NCBI RefSeq assembly: GCF_004348455.1
Contig: NZ_SMKA01000067.1
Span: 1-33,602, forward strand
DNA: 33,602 bases
Direction: 5' to 3'
Source of the DNA: Kribbella albertanoniae
Lineage (GTDB): Bacteria; Actinomycetota; Actinomycetes; Propionibacteriales; Kribbellaceae
The notes under the pieces are model-generated. The model ran no database searches. It was not told where the DNA came from and saw nothing but the letters and a program-made list of their open reading frames with translations. Below are positions 23,639 to 30,906 of this stretch, in pieces (within the stretch, counting starts at the first letter, position 1; each line of letters opens with the position of its first letter). Position numbers and translations under genes: made by a program.

Positions 23639-24340
23639 ATGACTGCAGAGCTGCCACCCGGACTCACGCTGGCCTGGGGCGTCCAGCCGGTCCAGCGGCG
23701 CGGCCCGAAGCCGGGGCTGTCGGTCGAGCAGATCGTCGCCACCGGGATCGAACTCGGCGACACGGCCGGGTTCGAGGCGATCTCGCTGCAGAAGATCGCG
23801 GCGCACCACGGCGTCACCACGAACGCGATGTACCGCTACGTGCGGTCCAAGGATGAGCTGATCGTGCTCGTCCACGACAAGGCGATCGCCGCCCCGCCCG
23901 AGCTACCGGCCGGCTGGCGTCCCGCCGCGACGGCGTGGGTGCACGCACTGGTCGACCGGTACGCCGAGCGCCCGTGGCTGCTCGACGTACCGATCCGCGG
24001 CGCGCCCGTCACGCCGAACATGATGCGCTGGGCCGAGGTGATGCTGCAGGCCTTCGCCGAGACGCCGCTGAATCAGCATGATGCTCTCGGCTGCCTGATG
24101 CTGCTCGACGGGTTCGCCCGCAACTACGCGACCATCGCCCGCCAGATGGGCGCGAACGACGACGTACCGGTCCAGGCCGAACAGGTAGGCGCCTTCCTCG
24201 TCCCACGCCTCATCGAGCACAACTACCCCATGCTCGTAGCCCTCTACACCAACGCCAACTACAACGACGGCCTAGACGACGACCTCGAATTCGGCCTGAC
24301 CCGCACCCTCGACGGCATCGAGGTCCTGATAAATCGCTAA
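23639..24340 (+). CDS. TetR-family transcriptional regulator
   Basis: This 233-residue regulator has an N-terminal TetR helix-turn-helix at about residues 27-75 (GLSVEQIVATGIELGDTAGF, SLQKIAAHHGVTTNAMYRYV, RSKDEL) and a TetR_C-type helical ligand-binding domain with LPAGWRPAATAWVHALVDRY. It is divergent from the DUF1707-ABC transporter operon and probably represses it until a transported drug or metabolite binds. I chose ATG 23639; the frame is open further upstream but without family sequence. Its TAA stop is part of the first hairpin that follows. Confidence 0.9.
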   Translation: MTAELPPGLTLAWGVQPVQRRGPKPGLSVEQIVATGIELGDTAGFEAISLQKIAAHHGVTTNAMYRYVRSKDELIVLVHDKAIAAPPELPAGWRPAATAWVHALVDRYAERPWLLDVPIRGAPVTPNMMRWAEVMLQAFAETPLNQHDALGCLMLLDGFARNYATIARQMGANDDVPVQAEQVGAFLVPRLIEHNYPMLVALYTNANYNDGLDDDLEFGLTRTLDGIEVLINR

Positions 24341-24383
24341 CGTCCGAACAGCCGGAGGGCCCGCCTCCGGTTCTTCGGACGTT
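24339..24383. terminator. Nested hairpin terminator, first of two tandem copies
   Basis: AACGTCCGAA (24339-24348) pairs perfectly with TTCGGACGTT (24374-24383), and inside it CCGGAGG (24352-24358) pairs with CCTCCGG (24364-24370) around a 5-nt loop. The left arm starts in the tetR stop codon. The stem reads the same in both directions, so it could end transcripts of tetR and of the convergent hydrolase gene. Confidence 0.8.
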
Positions 24384-24400
24384 GTCACCAGTTCCGACGC

Positions 24401-24445
24401 AACGTCCGAAGGATCGGAGGGCCGGTCTCCGGTTTTTCGGACGTT
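24401..24445. terminator. Nested hairpin terminator, second tandem copy
   Basis: The same outer arms AACGTCCGAA (24401-24410) and TTCGGACGTT (24436-24445) recur 62 bp after the first copy. The inner stem is changed to TCGGAGG (24414-24420) with TCTCCGG (24426-24432), still pairable with G-U pairs. A TTTTT run (24433-24437) is within the right arm. It ends 11 bp before the hydrolase stop codon. Confidence 0.78.
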
Positions 24446-24456
24446 GTGGATCAGGA

Positions 24457-25626
24457 TCAGGGGAGGGCGATCCGGACGGGGCCGTCCGTGCGGGCGGCTA
24501 CCCACTGGAGGTGGAAATCGCTGCCGGGGGCAACTTCCGGGCGGCGGCCGGGTTGGGTGCGGAGGTTGATGGGGGCGGTGAGGGTGGTGACGGCAGGCTC
24601 GGCCGGTACGCCGTTCGCCCGCACCGACGCGATCACCTCGGCCAGCGCCTGGGCGGCCGGCTTGCGTTCGTGGTCGACGGTGAACAGGCCGAGGTCGTAC
24701 TCGCGGTCCGGGAAGTCCAGCAGCCGCCGGTCGATGTCGTGCGACGACCACCACGTGACGCCGTACAGGGCCGGGTTCGGCAGGACGTGCTCGACCGTCC
24801 GCCGCGTGAATTCCGCCTGCAGTTCGGCCGGGATGTCCGGCCCCGGTACGCCGACCTCCTGCAGCCACACCGGCCGAGACGGATCCAGCGACGTCGCAGC
24901 CGCGAGCTCGACCAGGTAGTCGGCATGGCTGAGCGTCGCCGGACCCATCGGCCCGTCCACTCGCGAGACCCCGTTGAACACCCAGGAATGGACCGTACTC
25001 AGATCACCCAGATCCACCGCATCAGTCGGCAGGAACGGGTGATCAGCCTTGTACCACGCATCGTCGAACACCGAATGCAGCGCCAGTACGTCGGGCGCCG
25101 CCTTCCGCACGGTGTCCAGCAGCTCCCCGGCCCACGCGGTCGACGCGCCGGCGGTCGTCGGACTGTCCGGCCAGAGGTTGTTCACCTCGTTCCCGAGGGT
25201 GATCGCGAACAGATTCGGCTTCTCCGCGACCGCGCGGGCCACGGTGTCGACGTACGCCGTCAATCCGTCCCGGACGGTGGAATCCTCGAACAGGCTGGCC
25301 TTGTGCCAGGTCAGCACCCACGACGGCAGGAAGTCGAAACTCGACAGATGTCCCTGGATCAGGTCGACCGCCACCGACAGCCCGTGCTCGGCGGCCGCGT
25401 CCAGCGTGTCCAGCAGATCCTCGATCGCGCGCTCGCGCAGGATCGCCCGGTTCGGCTGGATCCACGGCCAGATCGGGAACACCCGCACGTGGTCCAGACC
25501 CAACCCGGCCAGATCCGCGAAGTCCCGCCGTACCGCGTCGCCGTCGTAGTCGAGCCAGCTGTAGAACCAGCCGCTCGAAGGAACGTAGTTCGCGCCGAAC
25601 CGCGGATCCAAACCCATGATCCGCAT
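24457..25626 (-). CDS. Glycoside hydrolase, GH5-like (clan A TIM barrel)
   Basis: This 389-residue protein looks like a clan GH-A retaining glycosidase. It opens with GANYVPSSGWFYSWLDYD, has Glu147 in ITLGNEVNN as the likely acid/base and Glu257 in VWLQEVGVPG as the likely nucleophile, spaced as in GH5-type barrels, followed by WWSSHDID. No signal peptide is present, so it would act in the cytoplasm on imported oligosaccharides, matching the sugar importer in the locus. A beta-mannosidase or glucosidase-type activity is possible but the family number is not certain. ATG 25626 or 25617 may be the start. A LacI-type operator abuts it. Confidence 0.8.
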   Translation of the reverse strand: MRIMGLDPRFGANYVPSSGWFYSWLDYDGDAVRRDFADLAGLGLDHVRVFPIWPWIQPNRAILRERAIEDLLDTLDAAAEHGLSVAVDLIQGHLSSFDFLPSWVLTWHKASLFEDSTVRDGLTAYVDTVARAVAEKPNLFAITLGNEVNNLWPDSPTTAGASTAWAGELLDTVRKAAPDVLALHSVFDDAWYKADHPFLPTDAVDLGDLSTVHSWVFNGVSRVDGPMGPATLSHADYLVELAAATSLDPSRPVWLQEVGVPGPDIPAELQAEFTRRTVEHVLPNPALYGVTWWSSHDIDRRLLDFPDREYDLGLFTVDHERKPAAQALAEVIASVRANGVPAEPAVTTLTAPINLRTQPGRRPEVAPGSDFHLQWVAARTDGPVRIALP

Positions 25627-25642
25627 GCTAAAACGGTTTAGC
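25627..25642. promoter_or_regulatory. LacI-type operator before the glycoside hydrolase
   Basis: GCTAAAACGGTTTAGC has perfect 6-bp arms around ACGG with the central CG typical of LacI-family sites. It lies directly before the hydrolase ATG and 21 bp after the lacI-like stop. It agrees at 13 of 16 positions with the site in front of the sugar importer. Confidence 0.75.
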
Positions 25643-25662
25643 CGTTTGGAGCAACCGCAGGG

Positions 25663-26679
25663 TCAGGCCGGGGGAGCGGTGGACTCGCGGACGGTGAGGA
25701 CAGGGTCGGCGGTGCGGCGGTTGACCGGGACCTCGGGGTTGGCGATGACCTCGAGCAGGACCTCGGCGGCCTGGCGGCCGAAGTCGAAGGTGTCGCGGGA
25801 CATGGCGGTCAGGGCCGGGTGCATGAGCTGGGTGAGGATCGAGTCGTCGAACGCGACGATCGACAGGTCGCCCGGGACCGAGACGCCCATCTCCATCGCG
25901 ACCCCGAGCCCGGCCACCGCCATCACGTCGCTGTCGTACACGATCGCGGTCGGCCGGTCCGCCTGGGCGAGCAGCCGGCGGGTGGTCGCGGCGCCCTCGG
26001 CGTCGCTGAAGTCGGTGGTCAGGGACGGCGCGTCGACCAGCCCGAGCCGCGGTGCGGCGTCCCGTACGGCGCGGATCCGCCGCTGCGTGTGCTGGAAGAT
26101 CGGCGTACCGGCGACGTGGGCGATCCGGCGGTGACCGAGCGCAGCCAGGTACTCCACGATCGTGAGCATGGCATCGCGGTCGTCGGCCCAGACCGAGGCG
26201 AGCTGGCCCTTGCCGCCGCGGCCGCCGATCACCACCGCGGGCAGCTCGAGCTCTTTCAGGGCGTCGATCCGGGGATCGCGCACGGTCAGGTCGACCAGGA
26301 TCACGCCGTCCACGCGGTGCTCGGAGGTCCAGCGTTTGTACACCTCGACCTCGGTCTCGGTGTCCTCGACGATCAGCAGCTGCAGTGAGATCGACTCCGC
26401 GGACAGCCCCGACTGCACGCCGGACAGCAGATGCGCGAAGAACGGCTCCACGCCGAGCGTGCGCGCCGGGCGGGCGATCACCATCCCGACGGAGTCCACC
26501 CGCGACGCACCCAGCGCCCGCGCCGCACTGTGCGGCCGCCACGCCATCTGCTCGGCGATCCGCAGAATCCGCTCCCGCGTCGCCTCGCTGACGCCCGGCC
26601 GCCCGTTCAGCGCGAACGACACCGCGCCCTTGGACACTCCGGCCCGCTGGGCGATGTCGGCAATCGTCGGTCTGGCCAT
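25663..26679 (-). CDS. LacI-family transcriptional regulator
   Basis: This 338-residue regulator starts MARPTIADIAQRAGVSKGAV, the LacI helix-turn-helix, continues with the hinge region PHSAARALGASRVDSVGMV, and has a periplasmic-binding-protein-like sensor domain with FDDSILTQLMHPALTAM near its end. It lies between the hydrolase and the importer and very probably represses both in the absence of the sugar. I chose ATG 26679, with AAGG 6-7 nt upstream; the longer open frame is antisense to the binding-protein gene. Two matching operators flank its gene. The inducer is unknown. Confidence 0.93.
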   Translation of the reverse strand: MARPTIADIAQRAGVSKGAVSFALNGRPGVSEATRERILRIAEQMAWRPHSAARALGASRVDSVGMVIARPARTLGVEPFFAHLLSGVQSGLSAESISLQLLIVEDTETEVEVYKRWTSEHRVDGVILVDLTVRDPRIDALKELELPAVVIGGRGGKGQLASVWADDRDAMLTIVEYLAALGHRRIAHVAGTPIFQHTQRRIRAVRDAAPRLGLVDAPSLTTDFSDAEGAATTRRLLAQADRPTAIVYDSDVMAVAGLGVAMEMGVSVPGDLSIVAFDDSILTQLMHPALTAMSRDTFDFGRQAAEVLLEVIANPEVPVNRRTADPVLTVRESTAPPA

Positions 26680-26698
26680 CCAGCACCTTCCCTCACTC

Positions 26699-26727
26699 TT
26701 GACAGCGGATTCTACGATGTGAATAGT
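26699..26727 (+). promoter_or_regulatory. Promoter of the sugar ABC importer operon
   Basis: TTGACA at 26699-26704 is a perfect -35 box, followed after 17 nt by AATAGT (26722-26727; 4 of 6 matches). The predicted start near 26734 falls at the left edge of the downstream LacI-type operator, so bound repressor would block initiation or early elongation. Confidence 0.6.
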
Positions 26728-26733
26728 TCGGGA

Positions 26734-26749
26734 GCTATACCGGTTTATC
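26734..26749. promoter_or_regulatory. LacI-type operator before the sugar importer operon
   Basis: GCTATACCGGTTTATC is an imperfect palindrome with central CG. It shares 13 of 16 bases with the operator at 25627-25642 and overlaps the predicted transcription start of the importer operon, 19 bp before the binding-protein ATG. Confidence 0.7.
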
Positions 26750-26767
26750 AAACCCTGGAGAATCCCC

Positions 26768-28063
26768 ATGCGTACACGCCGTTCGGCGCTGGTGGCGTTG
26801 CTTGCCGCCTCGGCCCTCACCCTGGCCGGCTGCGGCCTCGGCTCGTCCGACTCCTCCGGTGACGGTGGCGCCAAGCCGACCGTCGGCGCGGACGCCCAGG
26901 TGACCGGTGCGGTCTCCTTGCAGACGTGGGCGCTGAAGCCGAAGTTCACGTCGTACGTCGAAGGTGTGATCAAGGCTTTCGAGGCGAAGTACCCGGGCAC
27001 CAAGGTGACCTGGCTGGACCAGCCCGGTGACGGTTACGACAAGAAGGTGCTGAGCCAGGCCTCGGCCGGCGACCTGCCGGACGTGGTCAACCTGCCGCCG
27101 GACTTCGCGCTCCCGCTGGCCAAGCAGAACCTGCTGCTCGACGTCGCCGCGGCCGACCCGAAGATCAAGGACGAGTACGTCGAGGGCGGCGTCGCGGCGT
27201 ACCAGTATCAAGGTCTGAACGGCACATTCGGTTACCCGTGGTACCTGAACACCGACATCGACTACTGGAACTCGGACAAGTTCGCCGCGGCCGGCCTGGA
27301 CGCGAAGAACCCGCCGAAGACCTTCGACGAGCTGTTCGCCGCCGCCAAGGTGATGCACGACAAGACCGGCGGCAAGGAATACCTGATGAGCCGGCTGCCG
27401 GGCATCGGTGACTTCACCAACGCGGGCGTGAAGATCCTGTCCGACGACGGCAAGAAGTTCACCTTCAACACCCCCGAGGCCGCCGCGCTACTGGACAAGT
27501 ACCGCGAGGCCTACAAGGCCGGCTACCTGCCGCGCGACATCCTGACTCAGGAATACCTGGGCAACTCCAAGCTCTTCACCCAGTCCAAGGTCGCCTGGAC
27601 CACCGGTGGTGGGAACGCGATCCAGGACTTCACCAAGGACAACCCGTCGCTGAAGGGCAAGATCGTCCCGTCACCGGCCCTCGACACCCCGCCGCTGTAC
27701 GTGCAGGGTCTGTCGGTCTCGGCCAAGACCAAGAACCAGGCGGCCGCGATCGCGCTCGCCCGCTTCGTCACCAACGCCGAGAACCAGGCCGCGTTCGCGA
27801 AGATCGTCAACATCTTCCCGTCCACCAAGGCCTCGGCCTCGGACCCGTACTTCTCGAAGTCGGACGGTACGCCGGAATCGGACGCGAAGGTGCTCGCGTT
27901 CGAGTCGCTGGCCAAGGCGAAGGTGCTCACGCCGCCGATCATCAGCGGCGCCACCAACGACTTCATCGGCCAGCAGATCTCGCTCGCGATCTCCGGCAAG
28001 ATCACCTCGCAGGCAGCGTTGGACGCGGCCGTCACCAAGGCCAACCAGCTGCTCACTCAGTAG
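26768..28063 (+). CDS. Sugar ABC transporter substrate-binding lipoprotein
   Basis: This 431-residue protein is a family 1 solute-binding protein of a CUT1 carbohydrate importer. The signal peptide ends in the lipobox LAGC with Cys21, followed by a Gly/Ser-rich linker. The body has SLQTWALKPKF, FEAKYPGTKVTW, GDLPDVVNLPPDF, GYPWYLNTDIDYWN and a C-terminal region like other oligosaccharide-binding proteins. ATG 26768 has GGAG 7 nt upstream. It starts a three-gene operon with two permeases; no ATPase gene is present, as is usual in Actinobacteria where a shared MsiK-type ATPase serves many CUT1 systems. The sugar is unknown. Confidence 0.94.
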   Translation: MRTRRSALVALLAASALTLAGCGLGSSDSSGDGGAKPTVGADAQVTGAVSLQTWALKPKFTSYVEGVIKAFEAKYPGTKVTWLDQPGDGYDKKVLSQASAGDLPDVVNLPPDFALPLAKQNLLLDVAAADPKIKDEYVEGGVAAYQYQGLNGTFGYPWYLNTDIDYWNSDKFAAAGLDAKNPPKTFDELFAAAKVMHDKTGGKEYLMSRLPGIGDFTNAGVKILSDDGKKFTFNTPEAAALLDKYREAYKAGYLPRDILTQEYLGNSKLFTQSKVAWTTGGGNAIQDFTKDNPSLKGKIVPSPALDTPPLYVQGLSVSAKTKNQAAAIALARFVTNAENQAAFAKIVNIFPSTKASASDPYFSKSDGTPESDAKVLAFESLAKAKVLTPPIISGATNDFIGQQISLAISGKITSQAALDAAVTKANQLLTQ

Positions 28064-28073
28064 TAAGGACCTA

Positions 28074-28952
28074 ATGCGCTACCAACGGTGGTTTACCCCG
28101 TGGGTGCTGGTGATTCCAGCACTCACGTGGTTGCTCGTGTTCAATCTGTGGCCGTCGATCAACACGGTGATCCTGTCGTTCACCAACGCCAAACCACTCG
28201 GCGGCGGCACGTTCGTCGGGCTGAAGAACTTCGAGACCCTGCTGCACGACGAGCAGCTGCGCTGGGCGCTGCTGAACAGCGTCATCTACATGGTGGTCTG
28301 CCTGCCGTTCCTGACCATCATCCCGCTGCTGCTCGCCGTACTGGTGGAGAAGAAGCTGCCCGGGATCACGTTCTTCCGGACCGCGTTCTACACCCCGGTG
28401 GTCGCCTCGGCCGTCGTGGTGGCGCTGATCTGGCAGTGGATCCTGGACGACCGCGGCCTGGTCAACGGTCTGGCCGAGAAGCTCGGCGTGATCTCGGGGC
28501 CGCTGCCGTTCCTGTCCGACCAGTGGTTGCTGCTGCTGAGTGCGATCAGCCTGACGATCTGGAAGGGGCTGGGGTACTACATGATTATCTACCTGGCCGC
28601 CCTCGGGAACGTCGGCCGTGAACTGCACGAGGCGGCGGCGGTCGACGGTGCGAATGCGCTGCGGCGGTTCGTGCACATCACGATCCCCGGCGTCCGCGGC
28701 ACGATGATCCTGATCTCGATCCTGATCTCGGTGTCGGCGCTGCGCGTCTTCTCCGAGCTGTTCATCCTGAGTGGTGGCAAGGGCGGTCCGGGCGGTCGCG
28801 ACAACTCGGTCGTGATGCTGATCCAGCAGTACAGCCAGGGCTTCGAGGGCAACCTCGGCTACGCCTCGGCGCTGTCGATCGTGCTGTTCTTCGTCACCGT
28901 CGTCCCGATGCTCGTCCTGGCCCGTCTCAACAGAAGGGGTGCGGAAGCATGA
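28074..28952 (+). CDS. Carbohydrate ABC transporter permease (MalF/UgpA-like)
   Basis: This 292-residue membrane protein is the first CUT1 permease. The N-terminal helix WVLVIPALTWLLVFNLWPSI, a region LLNSVIYMVVCLPFL and the EAA loop ELHEAAAVDGANALRRFVHI are typical of UgpA/MalF-like subunits. It is predicted to have six transmembrane helices and to pair with the next gene's product. It starts 10 bp after the binding-protein stop and overlaps the second permease gene by 4 bp (ATGA). Confidence 0.94.
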   Translation: MRYQRWFTPWVLVIPALTWLLVFNLWPSINTVILSFTNAKPLGGGTFVGLKNFETLLHDEQLRWALLNSVIYMVVCLPFLTIIPLLLAVLVEKKLPGITFFRTAFYTPVVASAVVVALIWQWILDDRGLVNGLAEKLGVISGPLPFLSDQWLLLLSAISLTIWKGLGYYMIIYLAALGNVGRELHEAAAVDGANALRRFVHITIPGVRGTMILISILISVSALRVFSELFILSGGKGGPGGRDNSVVMLIQQYSQGFEGNLGYASALSIVLFFVTVVPMLVLARLNRRGAEA

Positions 28953-29866
28953 CGGTCGTGACTGACCCGGCGCGGCCGGTCGCCGTACCTCCGGAGCCTG
29001 GTACGCCGAAGCGGCGGCGGAGCGGGACTTTCGGATTCAACACCGTGTCGCCGCGGGAGAAGGTGGCCCGGTACGTCCTGCTCGTGTTCGTGCTGCTGAT
29101 CACGATCGGGCCGTTCCTCTGGCAGCTGTCGACCTCGCTGAAGGGTTCCGGGGAAGACATCTACACCCGGATCCCGCGGCTGCTCCCGTCGCAGCCGACC
29201 TTCGACCACTACAAGGCGGTCGCCGACACGATCCCGGTCTGGGACTACGCGCGGAACTCGCTGGTGGTCGCCGTACTGGTTGTCGGAGGCAACGTCATCG
29301 GCGCGTCACTGGCCGGCTTCGCGATCTCGCGGTTGCAGTTCAAGGGCCGCAAGCTGGTACTCGGGCTGTTCCTGGCCACCCTGGTGCTGCCGGGTGAGGT
29401 CACGATCATTTCGCAGTACGTGACGGTCCGAGAGTTCGGCCTGGCGAACACGCTGTTCGGTGTCGCCCTGCCCGGCATGATCGGCGCGCTGAACGTGCTG
29501 CTGATGTACAACGCCTTCCGCTCACTCCCGATCGAGGTCGACCAGGCCGCGATCGTGGACGGTGCGAACGCGTGGCAACGGTTCCTCTTCATCGGCCTGC
29601 CCTCGGTCCGCGGAACCATCAGCGTGGTGGCGATCTTCGCCTTCATCGGTGCCTGGGACGACTTCCTCTGGCCGCTGATCGTCCTGACGGATCCCGACAA
29701 ATACACCCTCACCGTCGGACTGCAGTACCTCTCCGGCACCTTCAGCAACAACCCCCGCCTGATCGCCGCCGGCACCATGATCGCGTTCATCCCGATCGTG
29801 ATCGTCTTCGCCACCCTCCAACGCTTCTTCTTCAAGGGCGTCGAAGAAGGCGCCGTCAAGGGCTGA
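28949..29866 (+). CDS. Carbohydrate ABC transporter permease (MalG/UgpE-like)
   Basis: This 305-residue membrane protein is the second CUT1 permease. After a 45-residue cytoplasmic N-terminus comes the first helix (YVLLVFVLLITIGPFLW), then NSLVVAVLVVGGNVIGASLA, and the EAA loop PIEVDQAAIVDGANAWQRFL. The conserved SLKGSGEDIY segment after helix 1 is a MalG-type trait. It ends the operon and is followed after 3 bp by the nested inverted repeat shared with lysR. Confidence 0.94.
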   Translation: MTVVTDPARPVAVPPEPGTPKRRRSGTFGFNTVSPREKVARYVLLVFVLLITIGPFLWQLSTSLKGSGEDIYTRIPRLLPSQPTFDHYKAVADTIPVWDYARNSLVVAVLVVGGNVIGASLAGFAISRLQFKGRKLVLGLFLATLVLPGEVTIISQYVTVREFGLANTLFGVALPGMIGALNVLLMYNAFRSLPIEVDQAAIVDGANAWQRFLFIGLPSVRGTISVVAIFAFIGAWDDFLWPLIVLTDPDKYTLTVGLQYLSGTFSNNPRLIAAGTMIAFIPIVIVFATLQRFFFKGVEEGAVKG

Positions 29867-29869
29867 CCG

Positions 29870-29950
29870 ACAGGACGTATAGGTCTACTAGTCGTCGCCG
29901 CCACGCTCACCAGCGACGGCGGCGGCTACGGATCGGCGTATACGTCCTGT
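29870..29950. terminator. Nested inverted repeat between the sugar permease and lysR genes
   Basis: ACAGGACGTATA (29870-29881) pairs perfectly with TATACGTCCTGT (29939-29950). Inside, GTCGCCGCC (29894-29902) pairs with GGCGGCGGC (29918-29926; one G-U) and CGCT (29904-29907) with AGCG (29912-29915). It begins 3 bp after the permease stop and ends 2 bp before the lysR stop, so it fills the convergent gap. A bidirectional terminator is the likely role. Confidence 0.72.
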
Positions 29951-29952
29951 TG

Positions 29953-30831
29953 TTAGGAAGATCCATAGCGGGCGGTGACGAACTGGCTGAGGCGGTCGGC
30001 GATGGTGGCCAGGGCGGCTCGGGCTGGGTGGCGGGAGTCCCAGGCGCTGACGAGGCGGACGGAGAGGTTGCCGTCGCTGGTGCGGATCGGGAGCGGGTGC
30101 AGGTCGAACTGGGGGTCGTCGGAGACCACGGCGACCCCGCGACCGGCCGCTGCGAGGGCCTGGGCGACTGTGCCATCGGCGGCTTCCACGGCGGCGCCGT
30201 ACAAGAGTCCGTTTCGGCGCAGTGCCGCTTCCAGTGAGATGCGTGACGTGAAGGTGGGCGGCGGCAGGACGAGCGGTACGTCGGCCAGTTCGGCTAGCTG
30301 GATGCGTTTGCGGTTGGCCCAGGGGTGGTGGCTCGGGACGCAGGCCCAGACCGGGAGTACGGCCAGGGTCTGAGTCTCGTACGGCGCTCTGGCCGGCGTA
30401 CTGGTCACTGCCAGGTCTGCACCGCGGCCCAGCACCTCGGCTGCCGTCTGGCCGTCGGCCTGGAAGACCTCGGGGGTCGGGTCGTCGGTATCCAGCGTGG
30501 CGATGAAGGGGGCGACCACATCCCGCAAGGTGGTCAGGGGAGCGCCGATGGTGATCCGGTCGAGGCGGCCCTGGGCCTGGTAGGTCGCGGCGACCCGGAG
30601 TGCATCGGCGCGTTCCAGCACCTCGCGCGCCAGGGGGAGGAGGGCTTGGCCGGCCCGGGTGGGCGTCAGACGACCGCCGGTGCGGTGGAAGAGCTCCACG
30701 CCGAGCTCCTGCTCGAGTTGGCGGAGCTGCCGAGACAGACCGGGCTGGGTGATGTGTAGACGATCCGCTGCAGCGGTGACCGTGCCGGCGTCGACGGTCT
30801 GCACGAAGTACTGCAGAGTTCGCAGCTCCAC
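29953..30831 (-). CDS. LysR-family transcriptional regulator
   Basis: This 292-residue regulator starts VELRTLQYFVQTVDAGTVTA with the LysR winged helix over the first 60 residues (ITQPGLSRQLRQLEQELGVELF) and a LysR substrate-binding domain after about residue 90. GTG 30831 is chosen because GGGAGG lies 6 nt upstream; an in-frame ATG at 30849 would remove that spacing. It is divergent from gabT-gabD and probably activates that operon in response to GABA or a derivative, which would be inferred from position. The very long antisense frame that contains it runs through gabT and is not a gene. Confidence 0.93.
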   Translation of the reverse strand: MELRTLQYFVQTVDAGTVTAAADRLHITQPGLSRQLRQLEQELGVELFHRTGGRLTPTRAGQALLPLAREVLERADALRVAATYQAQGRLDRITIGAPLTTLRDVVAPFIATLDTDDPTPEVFQADGQTAAEVLGRGADLAVTSTPARAPYETQTLAVLPVWACVPSHHPWANRKRIQLAELADVPLVLPPPTFTSRISLEAALRRNGLLYGAAVEAADGTVAQALAAAGRGVAVVSDDPQFDLHPLPIRTSDGNLSVRLVSAWDSRHPARAALATIADRLSQFVTARYGSS

Positions 30832-30834
30832 TCT

Positions 30835-30849
30835 ATGCCTCCCAGGCAT
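30835..30849. promoter_or_regulatory. T-N11-A dyad in the lysR-gabT region
   Basis: ATGCCTCCCAGGCAT is a perfect dyad (6-bp arms, 3-nt spacer) and contains T-N11-A (T30836 to A30848), the LysR box form. It covers the lysR ribosome site, so it may serve in autoregulation or as an mRNA hairpin. A TTGGAC box at 30871-30876 and AAGACT at 30895-30900 are a weak candidate gabT promoter. Confidence 0.5.
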
Positions 30850-30906
30850 GCCATTCGTGCAGGACAAGTATTGGACAGCATAGAGCGGTCGCCGAAGACT
30901 GGGAGG

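Noticed and set aside
24339..24445. Tandem repeats as a CRISPR fragment
   Set aside because: Only two copies, each an internally nested palindrome with variable inner stem, and no cas gene in the window.
19788..29866. A biosynthetic gene cluster with its own exporter and regulators
   Set aside because: There is no synthase, synthetase or precursor-peptide gene; the genes form separate ABC export and sugar-use units.
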